From: an uncultured bacterium
Lineage (GTDB): Bacteria > Bacillota > Limnochordia > DTU080 > JAAYLA01
NCBI GenBank assembly: GCA_937983075.1
Contig: CALKAQ010000013.1
Coordinates: forward strand, 1-64,000
Reading direction: 5' to 3'
DNA: 64,000 bases
The notes beneath the pieces were generated by a model. The model was not told the DNA's origin. It ran no database searches and saw only the letters and a list, made by a program, of their open reading frames with translations. Numbering within the stretch: position 1 is the first letter of the stretch; each line of letters starts with the position of its first letter. The translations under genes were made by a program, and so were the position numbers. Positions 43,487-52,091 of this stretch are shown piece after piece.

Positions 43487-43918
43487 GACGTATGACCTCC
43501 ATTCACATTCAACTTGGGAAAATTAAATAAGATCCGCGAAGAAGTTCACCCCGCAACCTCCGTGTATGTCAGCTGCAAAGCTTAGCAATTGGATGTTTTT
43601 GGTTCTTTGCTCTCCTCCTTTCAACTTGCGATTTGGTCTTTGTTGCAGGCGGTTCCACCATCGCATGAGCCAAAAGATTCTGATGGAGCTGCTCAAAAGC
43701 ATCCGCTACGCGACGAATTTCGAAAATAACGGCCAACTTTGGAACCGCCGAGAGATCCCGGTGCCTTTCTTCCAGTTGCCTTGAGTTTCCTGGCGGTTTG
43801 GCACCGAGTGTATGTTGGCCTTCTACATGCAGAAAAACATTCCTTCGTCAAATTAACCCTTTTTAAAAATTCTTTTGTTAAGTTGCCTGAATTTTCCAGT
43901 GATCATGCGAATGCCACG
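43487..43918. other. Non-coding leader region upstream of the beta-barrel gene
   Basis: The 432 bases hold no credible gene. On the minus strand, 43805-43743 can form two interleaved stems (CGGTGCC with GGCACCG, AACCGCC with GGCGGTT), a pseudoknot arrangement. AAAGGAGG near 43620 lies far from any start. It is probably a long 5' leader. Confidence 0.5.
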
Positions 43919-44641
43919 CTACATGTCTTCCTCGACGATTCGCCATTCATACGTCGGCAAAATATCTTTTGTGAATTCATGTACCGCTCGACTGATGGCC
44001 CGCTCTCGCAATGCGGGAATTTGTTGCCGATTCACTGAAGGAATCAAACTCGCGGGCGGCGCTTCGTCTTCGTACCAATTCAGGTAGCGCGTGATGACGT
44101 CCCACTCATGAATTGCTGCGCGATGCATGTGCACTTCTTCGCCCGTATGTAAATTGACCATCCGAGCCGTGATGTGAATATCGACAGCACTGTACTGATT
44201 CGTAAACCAGGTGTTGCGCACGTTTGGATTGTTGCAGCCGCTGCAAACAACCCCATCCAAATAGACGTCTTCGAAATAAAACGTGGCTTCGCCGAAGATG
44301 ACCGCGTCGGCCCGAAGTTCCTCGATGATGCGCCTGCGACCCAATGGCGTGGAAAAATCATCCGGCATAATGCCTAAATCGGCGAGCACTTGGCTTGTAC
44401 GAGCCGATTCAACGGAGGCATACCATCCGGAAGCCCTCAAGCGTTCAATGACCCGTGTTTCAAATTCCCATGCGAGACCCGGATCGCTCGTAAAATTTTC
44501 AAACGGAAGCACGAGGATGCGTTCGATGCCTTCAACCGGAGCCACGGGTGGAACTTCAACTTGGACCCTTTTTTGTGAACACGCTGCTATCAGAGGGATG
44601 GCCAACACAAGTACGAACCAAAAACGCAGTTTATGGGCCAT
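43919..44641 (-). CDS. Lipoprotein with CsgG/LpoB-like N-terminal fold
   Basis: The signal peptide ends in a lipobox with Cys21 (IPLIAAC) followed by Ser, which in Gram-negative cells favours the outer membrane. The mature protein starts IERILVLPFENFTSDPGLAWEF, the first strand and helix of the CsgG/LpoB/TolB-N fold. It goes on with RADAVIFGEATFYFEDVYLDG and a CSGC pair, then IHITARMVNLHTGEEV, a typical strand of this family. The start has GGAGG seven bases upstream. It may assemble or regulate surface or cell-wall machinery. The specific role is unknown. Confidence 0.75.
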   Translation of the reverse strand: MAHKLRFWFVLVLAIPLIAACSQKRVQVEVPPVAPVEGIERILVLPFENFTSDPGLAWEFETRVIERLRASGWYASVESARTSQVLADLGIMPDDFSTPLGRRRIIEELRADAVIFGEATFYFEDVYLDGVVCSGCNNPNVRNTWFTNQYSAVDIHITARMVNLHTGEEVHMHRAAIHEWDVITRYLNWYEDEAPPASLIPSVNRQQIPALRERAISRAVHEFTKDILPTYEWRIVEEDM

Positions 44642-45045
44642 ATTGCCACCTCCCGGATTTCGCGCGACTCCGTCGGCGAAAGAAAACCACTAAACAAACG
44701 ATACTGTAAGTTTCAGCCAGCAACACGGCAATTCTGTTTGTGTGAGGTCAATATTCGTAGTCATCTTACGGAATCCTTCTCCAGTGTTGCCACTTTTCTT
44801 CCCGCCGAGATCTTTTAGCACCCCGAAGTTGTTCAAAGCAGAGATCAGAGGCAAAAATAAAATTTTTGTTCTGCCTCAAAAAAGGATAATGTCTCTGATG
44901 TCAGAAGTATGCCTGTAAAAAATCTTTAGTCAGTCTCATTCACAATTGGAAGAGAGGTGAAAGAGGCACACCATCGTTTATCACATGTTTTGCATGAAAT
45001 TTCCACCGATAGCTCCAAACATCCGGAACAAGGAGGAAGAAAAAC
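44642..45045. other. Divergent promoter region between two lipoprotein genes
   Basis: No gene is seen in 404 bases. A minus-strand promoter candidate is TTGCCG (44731-44726), 17 bases, TACAGT (44708-44703). On the plus side a GAGGCA/TGCCTC stem around an A/T-rich arm (near 44849-44878) is nested inside an ATCAGAG/CTCTGAT repeat. Confidence 0.5.
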
Positions 45046-45798
45046 GTGAACAAGATGGGATGGCGAATATGGACCGTAATCGCCGTGATGAGCGTCGCCC
45101 TGATTGTCGGGGCGTGTACCGACTTGAGCAAATTTTCCAAAGATCCGGTGGCCGTACAGGTGAAAACATACGATTTGGTCGGTTCGACCGTGGCAGGTGC
45201 GACGGTTCTCTTGCTTGGCGATGAAGATTTCGGACCGTTGCAGACGGGGCCGGACGGCGTCGCCACGATCGAAAACGTCACACCGGGTACGTATACGATG
45301 CGAGTGTGGTACCCCGACGGTCCGTTTTTTGAACGCACCGTTCCGGTTTGGGGCGGTTCCGACGTCGTTGTAGCCATCGAGCCAACCTCGATCCCGCTTC
45401 GGCTCGTCGTCGATGGCCAGCTCAATCCGGGATTGAACATTCAGTTGCACGGCTACGGAAATGATCCCGCGGTCGAGCCGAACAACATCGGATACAATTT
45501 TGAAGGTCGTTGGTTTACGCTGGATTTCACGGTTCCTGAAGGTGCGGCCGGCATCTACCGTATGATCGGCTATATTGCCGGACCCGATGCAGACGGCTCC
45601 ACCGAATACTTCATCGACGGCGAGTCACTCGGCGTCGTCTATACGCGGCAAACCGGCGGCTGGCAAAACTACTGGCATTTTACGCTGTTCCCGGAAATTG
45701 AACTGTCCGAAGGCGTGCATACCATGCGCCTCTATTTCGTCACAAGTGGACGCAATTACCATAGTTTCCATCTAATACCTGTGAAACTGTTCAACTAG
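45046..45798 (+). CDS. Lipoprotein with Cna-B/carboxypeptidase-regulatory-like and CBM-like domains
   Basis: The GTG at 45046 (AAGGAGG upstream) gives 250 residues with a lipobox Cys at 24 (ALIVGAC). The next about 75 residues fit a Cna-B or carboxypeptidase-regulatory beta-sandwich (VAGATVLLLGDEDFGPLQTG, ENVTPGTYTMRV). The C-terminal about 120 residues resemble a carbohydrate-binding jelly roll (EYFIDGESLGVVYTRQ, WHFTLFPEIELSEGVHTMRL). It would sit on a membrane surface and may bind glycans. The gene is on the plus strand, opposite its neighbours. Confidence 0.75.
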   Translation: MNKMGWRIWTVIAVMSVALIVGACTDLSKFSKDPVAVQVKTYDLVGSTVAGATVLLLGDEDFGPLQTGPDGVATIENVTPGTYTMRVWYPDGPFFERTVPVWGGSDVVVAIEPTSIPLRLVVDGQLNPGLNIQLHGYGNDPAVEPNNIGYNFEGRWFTLDFTVPEGAAGIYRMIGYIAGPDADGSTEYFIDGESLGVVYTRQTGGWQNYWHFTLFPEIELSEGVHTMRLYFVTSGRNYHSFHLIPVKLFN

Positions 45799-45802
45799 AT
45801 TC

Positions 45803-45858
45803 AAGACAAAAAAGCGGGATGCGGTCGGCGAAGTGTCCAACCGCATCCCACTTCTCAA
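45803..45858 (-). terminator. Terminator of ychF, probably bidirectional
   Basis: GGGATGCGGT and ACCGCATCCC form a stem with a loop of about 14 bases. On the minus strand GCTTTTTT follows. It lies between the convergent lipoprotein and ychF genes. Confidence 0.85.
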
Positions 45859-46955
45859 ACGTTAAAACGAAACAGCATGACATCTCCGTCTTGCACAATG
45901 TAGTCCTTGCCTTCGGACCGCACCCAGCCTTTCTCACGAGCAGCGGCCATGGAACCTGCTTCAATCAGCTTTTCCCAGTGGATCGTCTCCGCCCGGATAA
46001 ATCCGCGCTCAAAATCCGAATGAATGACTCCGGCCGCTTGAGGTGCCGCGGTGTTGGCACGAATGGTCCAAGCCCGCACTTCTTTCTCGCCCGCTGTAAA
46101 GAACGTAATCAAGCCGAGCAGCCGATAGGCGGCGCGAATGAGTCGATTGAGCCCCGGCTCTTCAAGACCGAGCTCCTGCAAAAAGGCGGCTCTTTCCTCT
46201 TCATCCATCTCCGCGAGCTCCGATTCCAGCTGCGCGCTCACCGCAACGACGCCCGCATGCTCAGCTGCAGCACGCTTTACGACGGCTTGATAATGCACGT
46301 CGCTCTCCAGCGCCGCCGGCGTCGCATCGTCTACATTGGCAACATAAAGCACGGGTTTGATGGTAAGCAAATGATACTGCCGAATCAGCTTTTGCTCTTC
46401 TTCGTCCAACTCGAGCGTTCTCGCGGGCTCTCCCGCTTGAAAATGCGCGGCCAATTTTTCAAGCAATTCGACACGCAGCTGCATCTCCTTGCTGCCCGAT
46501 TTCGCTTGCCGCCGCGCTTTTTCCAGCGCGTTTTCCGCCGTCTGCAAGTCCGCCAAAATGAGCTCCAAGTTGATGACATCAATGTCGCGAATCGGATCGA
46601 CACTGCCATCCACGTGCGTCACGTTGGGTTCTTCAAAACAGCGAACCACATGGCAGATCGCATCGACTTCGCGAATGTGGCCGAGAAACTGATTGCCTAA
46701 TCCTTCGCCTTTGCTGGCGCCGCGCACGAGCCCGGCGATGTCGACAAATTGAAAAGCCACCGGCACCACACGCTGTGGCTTGATCACTTCAGCCAAAGCT
46801 TTGAGCCGGGGATCCGGTACTTCCACCACGCCGACGTTCGGATCGATGGTGCAAAAAGGATAATTTTCCGCTGGAACGCCGGCTGCCGTCAACGTATTGA
46901 ACAGTGTCGATTTTCCCACATTGGGAAGCCCGACGATACCGACCTGATTCGCCAA
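45855..46955 (-). CDS. ychF: Redox-regulated ATPase YchF
   Basis: An Obg-related ATPase that binds ribosomes. Visible motifs are G1 GLPNVGKST, the switch DIAGLVRGASKGEGLGN, NVDD at the position of NKxD (the change that shifts specificity to ATP), and a C-terminal TGS domain ending VQDGDVMLFRFNV. A TTG at 46955 is chosen: the product then starts as in Bacillus, and the longer frame to 47012 would run through the tRNA-Ala terminator. The ribosome site is weak. Confidence 0.95.
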   Translation of the reverse strand: MANQVGIVGLPNVGKSTLFNTLTAAGVPAENYPFCTIDPNVGVVEVPDPRLKALAEVIKPQRVVPVAFQFVDIAGLVRGASKGEGLGNQFLGHIREVDAICHVVRCFEEPNVTHVDGSVDPIRDIDVINLELILADLQTAENALEKARRQAKSGSKEMQLRVELLEKLAAHFQAGEPARTLELDEEEQKLIRQYHLLTIKPVLYVANVDDATPAALESDVHYQAVVKRAAAEHAGVVAVSAQLESELAEMDEEERAAFLQELGLEEPGLNRLIRAAYRLLGLITFFTAGEKEVRAWTIRANTAAPQAAGVIHSDFERGFIRAETIHWEKLIEAGSMAAAREKGWVRSEGKDYIVQDGDVMLFRFNV

Positions 46956-46985
46956 TGTCGTCGCCCACTTTCTAGCATTTCTGCA

Positions 46986-47026
46986 AAATAAAACACCTGC
47001 CAGAAACCCCATTCTAGCAGGTGTTG
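46986..47026 (-). terminator. Terminator of tRNA-Ala
   Basis: AACACCTGC and GCAGGTGTT form a 9-bp stem followed by TTATTTT on the minus strand, a few bases after the tRNA CCA end. Confidence 0.85.
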
Positions 47027-47030
47027 CACG

Positions 47031-47106
47031 TGGTGGAGACGAGGGGGATCGAACCCCTGACTTCCGCCTTGCAAAGGCGGCGCTCTCCCAGCTGAGCTAC
47101 GTCCCC
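47031..47106 (-). tRNA. tRNA-Ala (anticodon TGC)
   Basis: GGGGACG pairs with CGTCTCC in the acceptor stem (one G-T pair). The D arm GCTCAGCTGGGAGAGC, the anticodon stem CCGCC/GGCGG with loop TTTGCAA (anticodon TGC) and the T arm GGGGTTCGATCCCC are all present. The CCA end is encoded. Confidence 0.97.
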
Positions 47107-47157
47107 CTGACCAGTCATCCGGCCTCTTTCGACGAGTCAGCCAGTTGACACTTTCTT

Positions 47158-47186
47158 ATTCTAACCGATGATCTCCGGTTCGTCAA
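47158..47186 (-). promoter_or_regulatory. Promoter of tRNA-Ala
   Basis: TTGACG at 47186-47181 and TAGAAT at 47163-47158 are 17 bases apart. Transcription should begin about 45 bases before the tRNA. Confidence 0.75.
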
Positions 47187-47201
47187 CCACTCACCCGAGC
47201 C

Positions 47202-47231
47202 GGTGCGGGACGGCCGGCGCAGCCCCGCACC
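47202..47231. terminator. GC-rich hairpin after gyrA
   Basis: GGTGCGGG and CCCGCACC form an 8-bp stem with a 14-base loop in the gap after the gyrA stop. There is no T run, so termination is only possible, not certain. Confidence 0.4.
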
Positions 47232-47287
47232 CAATCCATGACGACCAACGACGAGCCGTTTTTCTAGCGCACACGCGCTTTTCTGCC

Positions 47288-49726
47288 TTATTCGTCGTCG
47301 GCCTTTGCCGCCACGGGCGCAACCGCGCGGACGGCATCGCCTTCATCGACCCGCATCAAGCGCACACCTTGCGCATTGCGACCTTGGCGCGAAATGCCCG
47401 ATACCGGCAGGCGAATCATGACACCGCTGCGGCTGATGATCATCAGTTCTTCGTCGTCTTGGACGACTCTGCCGCCGGCAATCAAGCCGAGTTTCTCCGT
47501 GACGCGCAGCGTCCGGATGCCCTTTCCGCCGCGGTTCGTCACGCGATAGTCAGCCAACGGCGTGCGTTTGCCGTAGCCGCCTTGAGTAATAACCATTAAA
47601 TCGGCGTCCGGCCTCACGGTGTCAATCGCCACGACATAGTCTCCCGGATCGAGGCGAACGCCTCGCACGCCGCGGGCTTGGCGTCCCATGGCACGCACCG
47701 TTTCTTCCGGGAATCGGATGGCCTGTCCACGTGCCGTCACCATCACAATTTCTTGTCCTTCCTGCGTCAGCAGGACGCCTACGAGCTCGTCCCCTTCGTC
47801 GAGCGTAATGCCGATAAGTCCGGCCCGCGAGCTGTCAAATTCTTGCAGGAGCGTTTTCTTCACCACGCCCTGCTTGGTCGCCATGAGCAAATGGTACGGA
47901 CCTTCGTACGAAGCGATGGGAATGGCCGCCTGGATCACTTCGTCTTTTTCAATGGGCAGCAAGTTGATGATATTCGTACCGCGGGCGTTTCGGGAGGCCT
48001 CCGGTATTTCGTATCCGTGCAGCCGATACACACGTCCCCGATTGGTGAAAAAGAGGATATACGTATGGGTAGTGGCGATGAACAGCTGCTGGACGAAATC
48101 TTCTTCCCGCGTGCCCATGGCCGTAATGCCGCGGCCGCCGCGCCGCTGCGAACGGTACGTCGACACCGGCAGCCGCTTGATGTAGCCGGCATGGGTAATG
48201 GTGACGACGATGTCTTCTTCGGCAATGAGGTCTTCGATGTTGATTTCGCCTTCCTCGGCGATGATTTCGGTTCGCCTCTCATCGGCAAAACGTTCCTTGA
48301 TGTCGAGAAGCTCCTCGCGAATGACCTCCATCAGCTTGCTTTCATCGCCGAGAATTTCCCGCAGCCGGGCGATCGTCTTTTGCAGCTCGGCGTATTCATG
48401 TTCGATTTTTTCCCGTTCGAGACCCGTGAGTCGCCGCAGCTGCATGTCGAGGATGGCGACCGCTTGCCGCTCAGTCAAGCCGAAACGGCTCATCAGTTTT
48501 TGGCGTGCATCTTGATCGCTCTTCGCGCCGCGAACGATCGCGACGATTTCATCGATGTTGTCGAGTGCAATCCGCAAGCCTTCGAGAATGTGGGCTCTTT
48601 CTTCAGCCTTTTCCAACTCGAAGCGCGACCGCCGGGTTACGACTTCGCGTTGAAAATCTAAGTAGTGACAGAGCATTTCCCGCAAGTTCAAGACCTTCGG
48701 TTCGCCGTCGACAAGAGCGAGCATGATGACGCCGAAAGTTTCCTGCAGCTGCGAAAACTTGTACAGCTGGTTGAGCACGACATGCGGGTGCGCGTCACGG
48801 CGCAGCTCAATGATAATGCGCATGCCTTCGCGGTCAGACTCGTCGCGCAGCGCCGTAATGCCTTCGACACGCTTCTCGTTATGCAAGTCGGCGATTTTTT
48901 GAATCAAGGACGCCTTGTTGACCATGTACGGAATTTCGGTGACGACGAGCCGGTGGCGATCCCCTTGCATTTGCTCAATTTGAACCTTCGCGCGCATAAT
49001 GATGCGCCCGCGTCCCGTAGCGTAAGCCTCACGAATGCCATTTCGCCCGACAATGATTCCCGCCGTCGGGAAATCGGGACCTTTGATCTTTTTCATGATT
49101 TCATCGAGGGTCGCGTCGGGCTTGTCGATCAAAAGCGTCAAGGCGTCGATGACTTCACCGAGATTGTGCGGCGGAATGTTCGTCGCCATGGCGACGCCGA
49201 TACCCAACGAACCGTTGCACAGCAGATTTGGAAAACGACTGGGGAGAACCGACGGTTGTTCTGTGGATTCGTCGAAATTCGGGACAAAGTCGACCGTGTT
49301 CTTGTCGATGTCCCGCAGCATTTCCATTGCGATCGAGGAAAGGCGGGCTTCGGTGTACCGCATCGCCGCTGGAGGGTCGCCATCAATCGATCCCCAGTTT
49401 CCATGACCGTCGATCAGGGGATACCGGGTAGAGAAATCTTGCGCCAGGCGAGCCATGGTGTCGTAAATGGCAGCGTCCCCGTGCGGATGGTAATTCGCCA
49501 TGACGTCTCCGACGGTGCGCGCGGATTTCCGATAAGGCCGATCGGGTCGCAGGCCCAATTCACCCATGCCGTACAAAATGCGCCGTTGTACGGGCTTGAG
49601 GCCGTCCCTTACGTCCGGCAACGCACGGTCAACATTGACATACATGGCGTAGTGGAGATACGAACGCCGCATCTCCTCTTCCAAACCGACCGGAATGATC
49701 TTGCCATCGGTATACTCAATGGCCAA
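47288..49726 (-). CDS. gyrA: DNA gyrase subunit A
   Basis: GyrA cuts and rejoins DNA during negative supercoiling. The 812 residues show the winged-helix core with the active Tyr in PAAMRYTEARLS (about residue 123), the GyrA box QRRGGRG near 535 that allows DNA wrapping, and the six-bladed C-terminal pinwheel. The TTG start has GGAAGGTG upstream. It follows gyrB by about 30 bases, the usual order after recF. Confidence 0.97.
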   Translation of the reverse strand: MAIEYTDGKIIPVGLEEEMRRSYLHYAMYVNVDRALPDVRDGLKPVQRRILYGMGELGLRPDRPYRKSARTVGDVMANYHPHGDAAIYDTMARLAQDFSTRYPLIDGHGNWGSIDGDPPAAMRYTEARLSSIAMEMLRDIDKNTVDFVPNFDESTEQPSVLPSRFPNLLCNGSLGIGVAMATNIPPHNLGEVIDALTLLIDKPDATLDEIMKKIKGPDFPTAGIIVGRNGIREAYATGRGRIIMRAKVQIEQMQGDRHRLVVTEIPYMVNKASLIQKIADLHNEKRVEGITALRDESDREGMRIIIELRRDAHPHVVLNQLYKFSQLQETFGVIMLALVDGEPKVLNLREMLCHYLDFQREVVTRRSRFELEKAEERAHILEGLRIALDNIDEIVAIVRGAKSDQDARQKLMSRFGLTERQAVAILDMQLRRLTGLEREKIEHEYAELQKTIARLREILGDESKLMEVIREELLDIKERFADERRTEIIAEEGEINIEDLIAEEDIVVTITHAGYIKRLPVSTYRSQRRGGRGITAMGTREEDFVQQLFIATTHTYILFFTNRGRVYRLHGYEIPEASRNARGTNIINLLPIEKDEVIQAAIPIASYEGPYHLLMATKQGVVKKTLLQEFDSSRAGLIGITLDEGDELVGVLLTQEGQEIVMVTARGQAIRFPEETVRAMGRQARGVRGVRLDPGDYVVAIDTVRPDADLMVITQGGYGKRTPLADYRVTNRGGKGIRTLRVTEKLGLIAGGRVVQDDEELMIISRSGVMIRLPVSGISRQGRNAQGVRLMRVDEGDAVRAVAPVAAKADDE

Positions 49727-49758
49727 CCAATGTCACCTTCCTCGTATCGCCGTGGGAA

Positions 49759-51672
49759 TCAAACGTCCAGGTCGCGAACTTCTTTGGCGTGCGCCTCGAT
49801 GAATTCACGCCGCGGCTCAACCTGTTCCCCCATCAAAATGTTCATGATTTCGTCTGCAGCCAAGGCGTCTTCCGCGGTCACTTGCAAAATCGTACGGGTT
49901 TGAGGATTCATGGTCGTTTCCCACAGCTGATCGGCGTTCATTTCACCGAGACCTTTGTAACGCTGAATGACAACTCCGTCTCGTCCCAGCTCATCGAGGG
50001 TTTTTTCCAACTCTTCGTCGTTGTAGCAATAGCGGACGATCTGCCGCTTTTTCACCTGGTAAAGCGGCGGCAAGGCAATGAACACGCGGCCACGCTCGAC
50101 CAATTCCCGCATGAACCGGTAGAAGAAGGTCAAAAGAAGCGTGCGAATGTGCAAGCCGTCAACGTCGGCATCTGTCATGATGATGATTTTGCCGTAGCGG
50201 CTTTTGTTGACGTCGAAATCTTCGCCGATGCCGGTGCCCAAAGCCGATATGATCGCACGAATTTCGTTGTTGGCGTAAATGCGGTCCAGGCGGGCGCGTT
50301 CGGTGTTGAGGATTTTGCCCCGCAGCGGCAAGATGGCCTGAAAACGCCGATCGCGGCCTTGTTTTGCGGTACCGCCCGCTGAGTCGCCCTCGACGATGTA
50401 CAACTCGCATACGCTCGGATCGGTCAACGAACAGTCCGCCAATTTGCCGGGCAGGTTGGTCAATTCGAGCGCGTTTTTGCGGCGCGTTAATTCGCGGGCC
50501 TTGCGTGCCGCTTCACGCGCTCTGGCGGCTTGAATGGCTTTTTCGACAATTCGCCGCGCATCACTCGGATTTTCTTCGAGGAAAACTTCCAACCCTTCGA
50601 CGAGCGACGCTTCCACTGCACTTCGGGCTTCAGAGGAACCGAGCTTGGTTTTCGTCTGTCCCTCGAACTGCGGATCATGAATGCGCACGCTGACGACCGC
50701 CGTACAGCCTTCCCGAACGTCTTCACCGATGAGGTTTTCTTCGTTTTCTTTGAGCAGGTTGTGTTTGCGGGCGTATTCGTTGATGGTGCGCGTGAGACCG
50801 GAACGAAAGCCGCTCAAATGCGTGCCGCCTTCGACAGTTGCAATGTTGTTGGCGAACGTGAGCACCTGTTCGTTGTAGCTGTCGTTGTACTGAATGGCGA
50901 TTTCAACCTGAATGTTATCGACTTCGCGCTCCACGTAGATGACGTCTTTGTGCAGCACTTCGCGATTTTTGTTCAGGTGCTCGACAAAGGAAACGATGCC
51001 GCCCTTGTACTGGAACCGACTTTCCCGGCCGGTCCGGTGGTCGATCAGCGTAATGAACACGCCGCGGTTTAAAAAGGCGAGTTCACGCAGACGATTGGCA
51101 ATGATGTCGGCATCAAACTCGATGGTCTCAAAAATTTCGGGGTCAGGTTGGAAATGAACGTAAGTTCCCGTGCTTGAAGTTGTACCGACTTCTTGCAGAT
51201 CGTGCTCCGGCACGCCGCGAACGTAACGCTGTCGGTACAACATGCCGCCGCGGGCCACTTCGACGACGAACCATTCGGACAAGGCGTTGACAACGGCAAT
51301 GCCGACGCCGTGCAGCCCGCCTGTCGCCTTGTATCCACTGTCATCACCGAATTTACCGCCCGCGTGCAGTGTAGTGAGGACGACTTCAACGGCGGGACGC
51401 CCTACTTTGGGGTGTATACTGACAGGAATTCCTCGTCCATTGTCGCGGATGGAAACCGAACCATCCTTGTGTATTTCGACATCCACTCGGTCGGCGTAGC
51501 CGTTTTGCGCTTCGTCGATGCTGTTGTCAACGGCTTCCCAGACCAAGTGATGGAGGCCCCGACTCTCCGTGCTGCCGATGTACATGCCCGGTCTGAGACG
51601 CACAGCCTCCAAGCCTTCCAAGACTTGAATCTGTTCGGCCTCATAGGCTTGTTCGCGATGATTTCGTTCCAT
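49759..51672 (-). CDS. gyrB: DNA gyrase subunit B
   Basis: GyrB supplies ATP hydrolysis for gyrase. The GHKL ATPase has AVDNSIDEA and RDNGRGIPV. The Toprim domain has EGDSAGGTAKQGRDR near 427 and MTDADVDG. The C-terminus has YKGLGEMNADQLWETTM. The ATG at 51672 has GGAGGTG upstream and gives 637 residues, normal for Firmicutes. Novobiocin-binding residues look unchanged. Confidence 0.97.
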   Translation of the reverse strand: MERNHREQAYEAEQIQVLEGLEAVRLRPGMYIGSTESRGLHHLVWEAVDNSIDEAQNGYADRVDVEIHKDGSVSIRDNGRGIPVSIHPKVGRPAVEVVLTTLHAGGKFGDDSGYKATGGLHGVGIAVVNALSEWFVVEVARGGMLYRQRYVRGVPEHDLQEVGTTSSTGTYVHFQPDPEIFETIEFDADIIANRLRELAFLNRGVFITLIDHRTGRESRFQYKGGIVSFVEHLNKNREVLHKDVIYVEREVDNIQVEIAIQYNDSYNEQVLTFANNIATVEGGTHLSGFRSGLTRTINEYARKHNLLKENEENLIGEDVREGCTAVVSVRIHDPQFEGQTKTKLGSSEARSAVEASLVEGLEVFLEENPSDARRIVEKAIQAARAREAARKARELTRRKNALELTNLPGKLADCSLTDPSVCELYIVEGDSAGGTAKQGRDRRFQAILPLRGKILNTERARLDRIYANNEIRAIISALGTGIGEDFDVNKSRYGKIIIMTDADVDGLHIRTLLLTFFYRFMRELVERGRVFIALPPLYQVKKRQIVRYCYNDEELEKTLDELGRDGVVIQRYKGLGEMNADQLWETTMNPQTRTILQVTAEDALAADEIMNILMGEQVEPRREFIEAHAKEVRDLDV

Positions 51673-51798
51673 CCGGCACCTCCATGAGGATATAACAACA
51701 GAAAAACGGAGGAACCCTTGGACCAACCAAGTATACTCCCCCGAGAAAGGCTGAAGTCAATCCACCTTAACTCATGTTACCGAAACAGCCGACTTTTG

Positions 51799-52074
51799 TC
51801 ATCCCTTGACTACGCTGCTCCCTCGGCTCAAAAACGTGATCAGCTGTTTCGTCCGGCGCCGCAGTGTTTGTGCCGTTACAACGGTAGCGTAAACACCGTC
51901 TTCAGCCACCACGTAGGCGTTCGGTTCTCCCTCCTCGTCGGGAAAGTACCTGCCTTCACGACGAGCCTTGACGACAAACCCAGGTTCCGCGGAAACGGAA
52001 TGAGCCCGGGCATCGACAATGGCAATTAAATCTTCCAATGCGACGACACGATCGCTCCCGACATGCAAAAACAC
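51799..52074 (-). CDS. remB: RemB-like extracellular matrix regulator (DUF370)
   Basis: Small regulators of this family control biofilm matrix genes in Bacillus, where remB (yaaB) also lies between recF and gyrB. The product starts VFLHVGSDRVVALEDLIAIVDAR and ends near TLRRRTKQLITF, matching the family. The frame opens at 52095 in a GTGA overlap with the recF stop, and GTGs occur at 52080 and 52074. The last is chosen because it matches family N-termini and GGGGGTG lies about nine bases before it. There is a basic, Ser-rich tail. Confidence 0.87.
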   Translation of the reverse strand: MFLHVGSDRVVALEDLIAIVDARAHSVSAEPGFVVKARREGRYFPDEEGEPNAYVVAEDGVYATVVTAQTLRRRTKQLITFLSRGSSVVKG

Positions 52075-52091
52075 GATCACAAGCACCCCCG

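Noticed and set aside
43743..43805. Known cyclic-di-GMP or fluoride riboswitch
   Set aside because: The conserved bases of those classes are not present, only a similar interleaved-stem layout.
43566..44087. Small plus-strand frames in and beside the barrel leader
   Set aside because: No convincing ribosome sites or conserved patterns; Phe/Arg/Cys-rich composition looks non-coding.
46956..47012. N-terminal extension of YchF to the ATG at 47012
   Set aside because: No ribosome site, and it runs through the tRNA-Ala terminator hairpin; homology starts at the TTG.
47678..49903. Long plus-strand frames opposite gyrA
   Set aside because: Shadows of gyrA with no recognisable motifs or ribosome sites.
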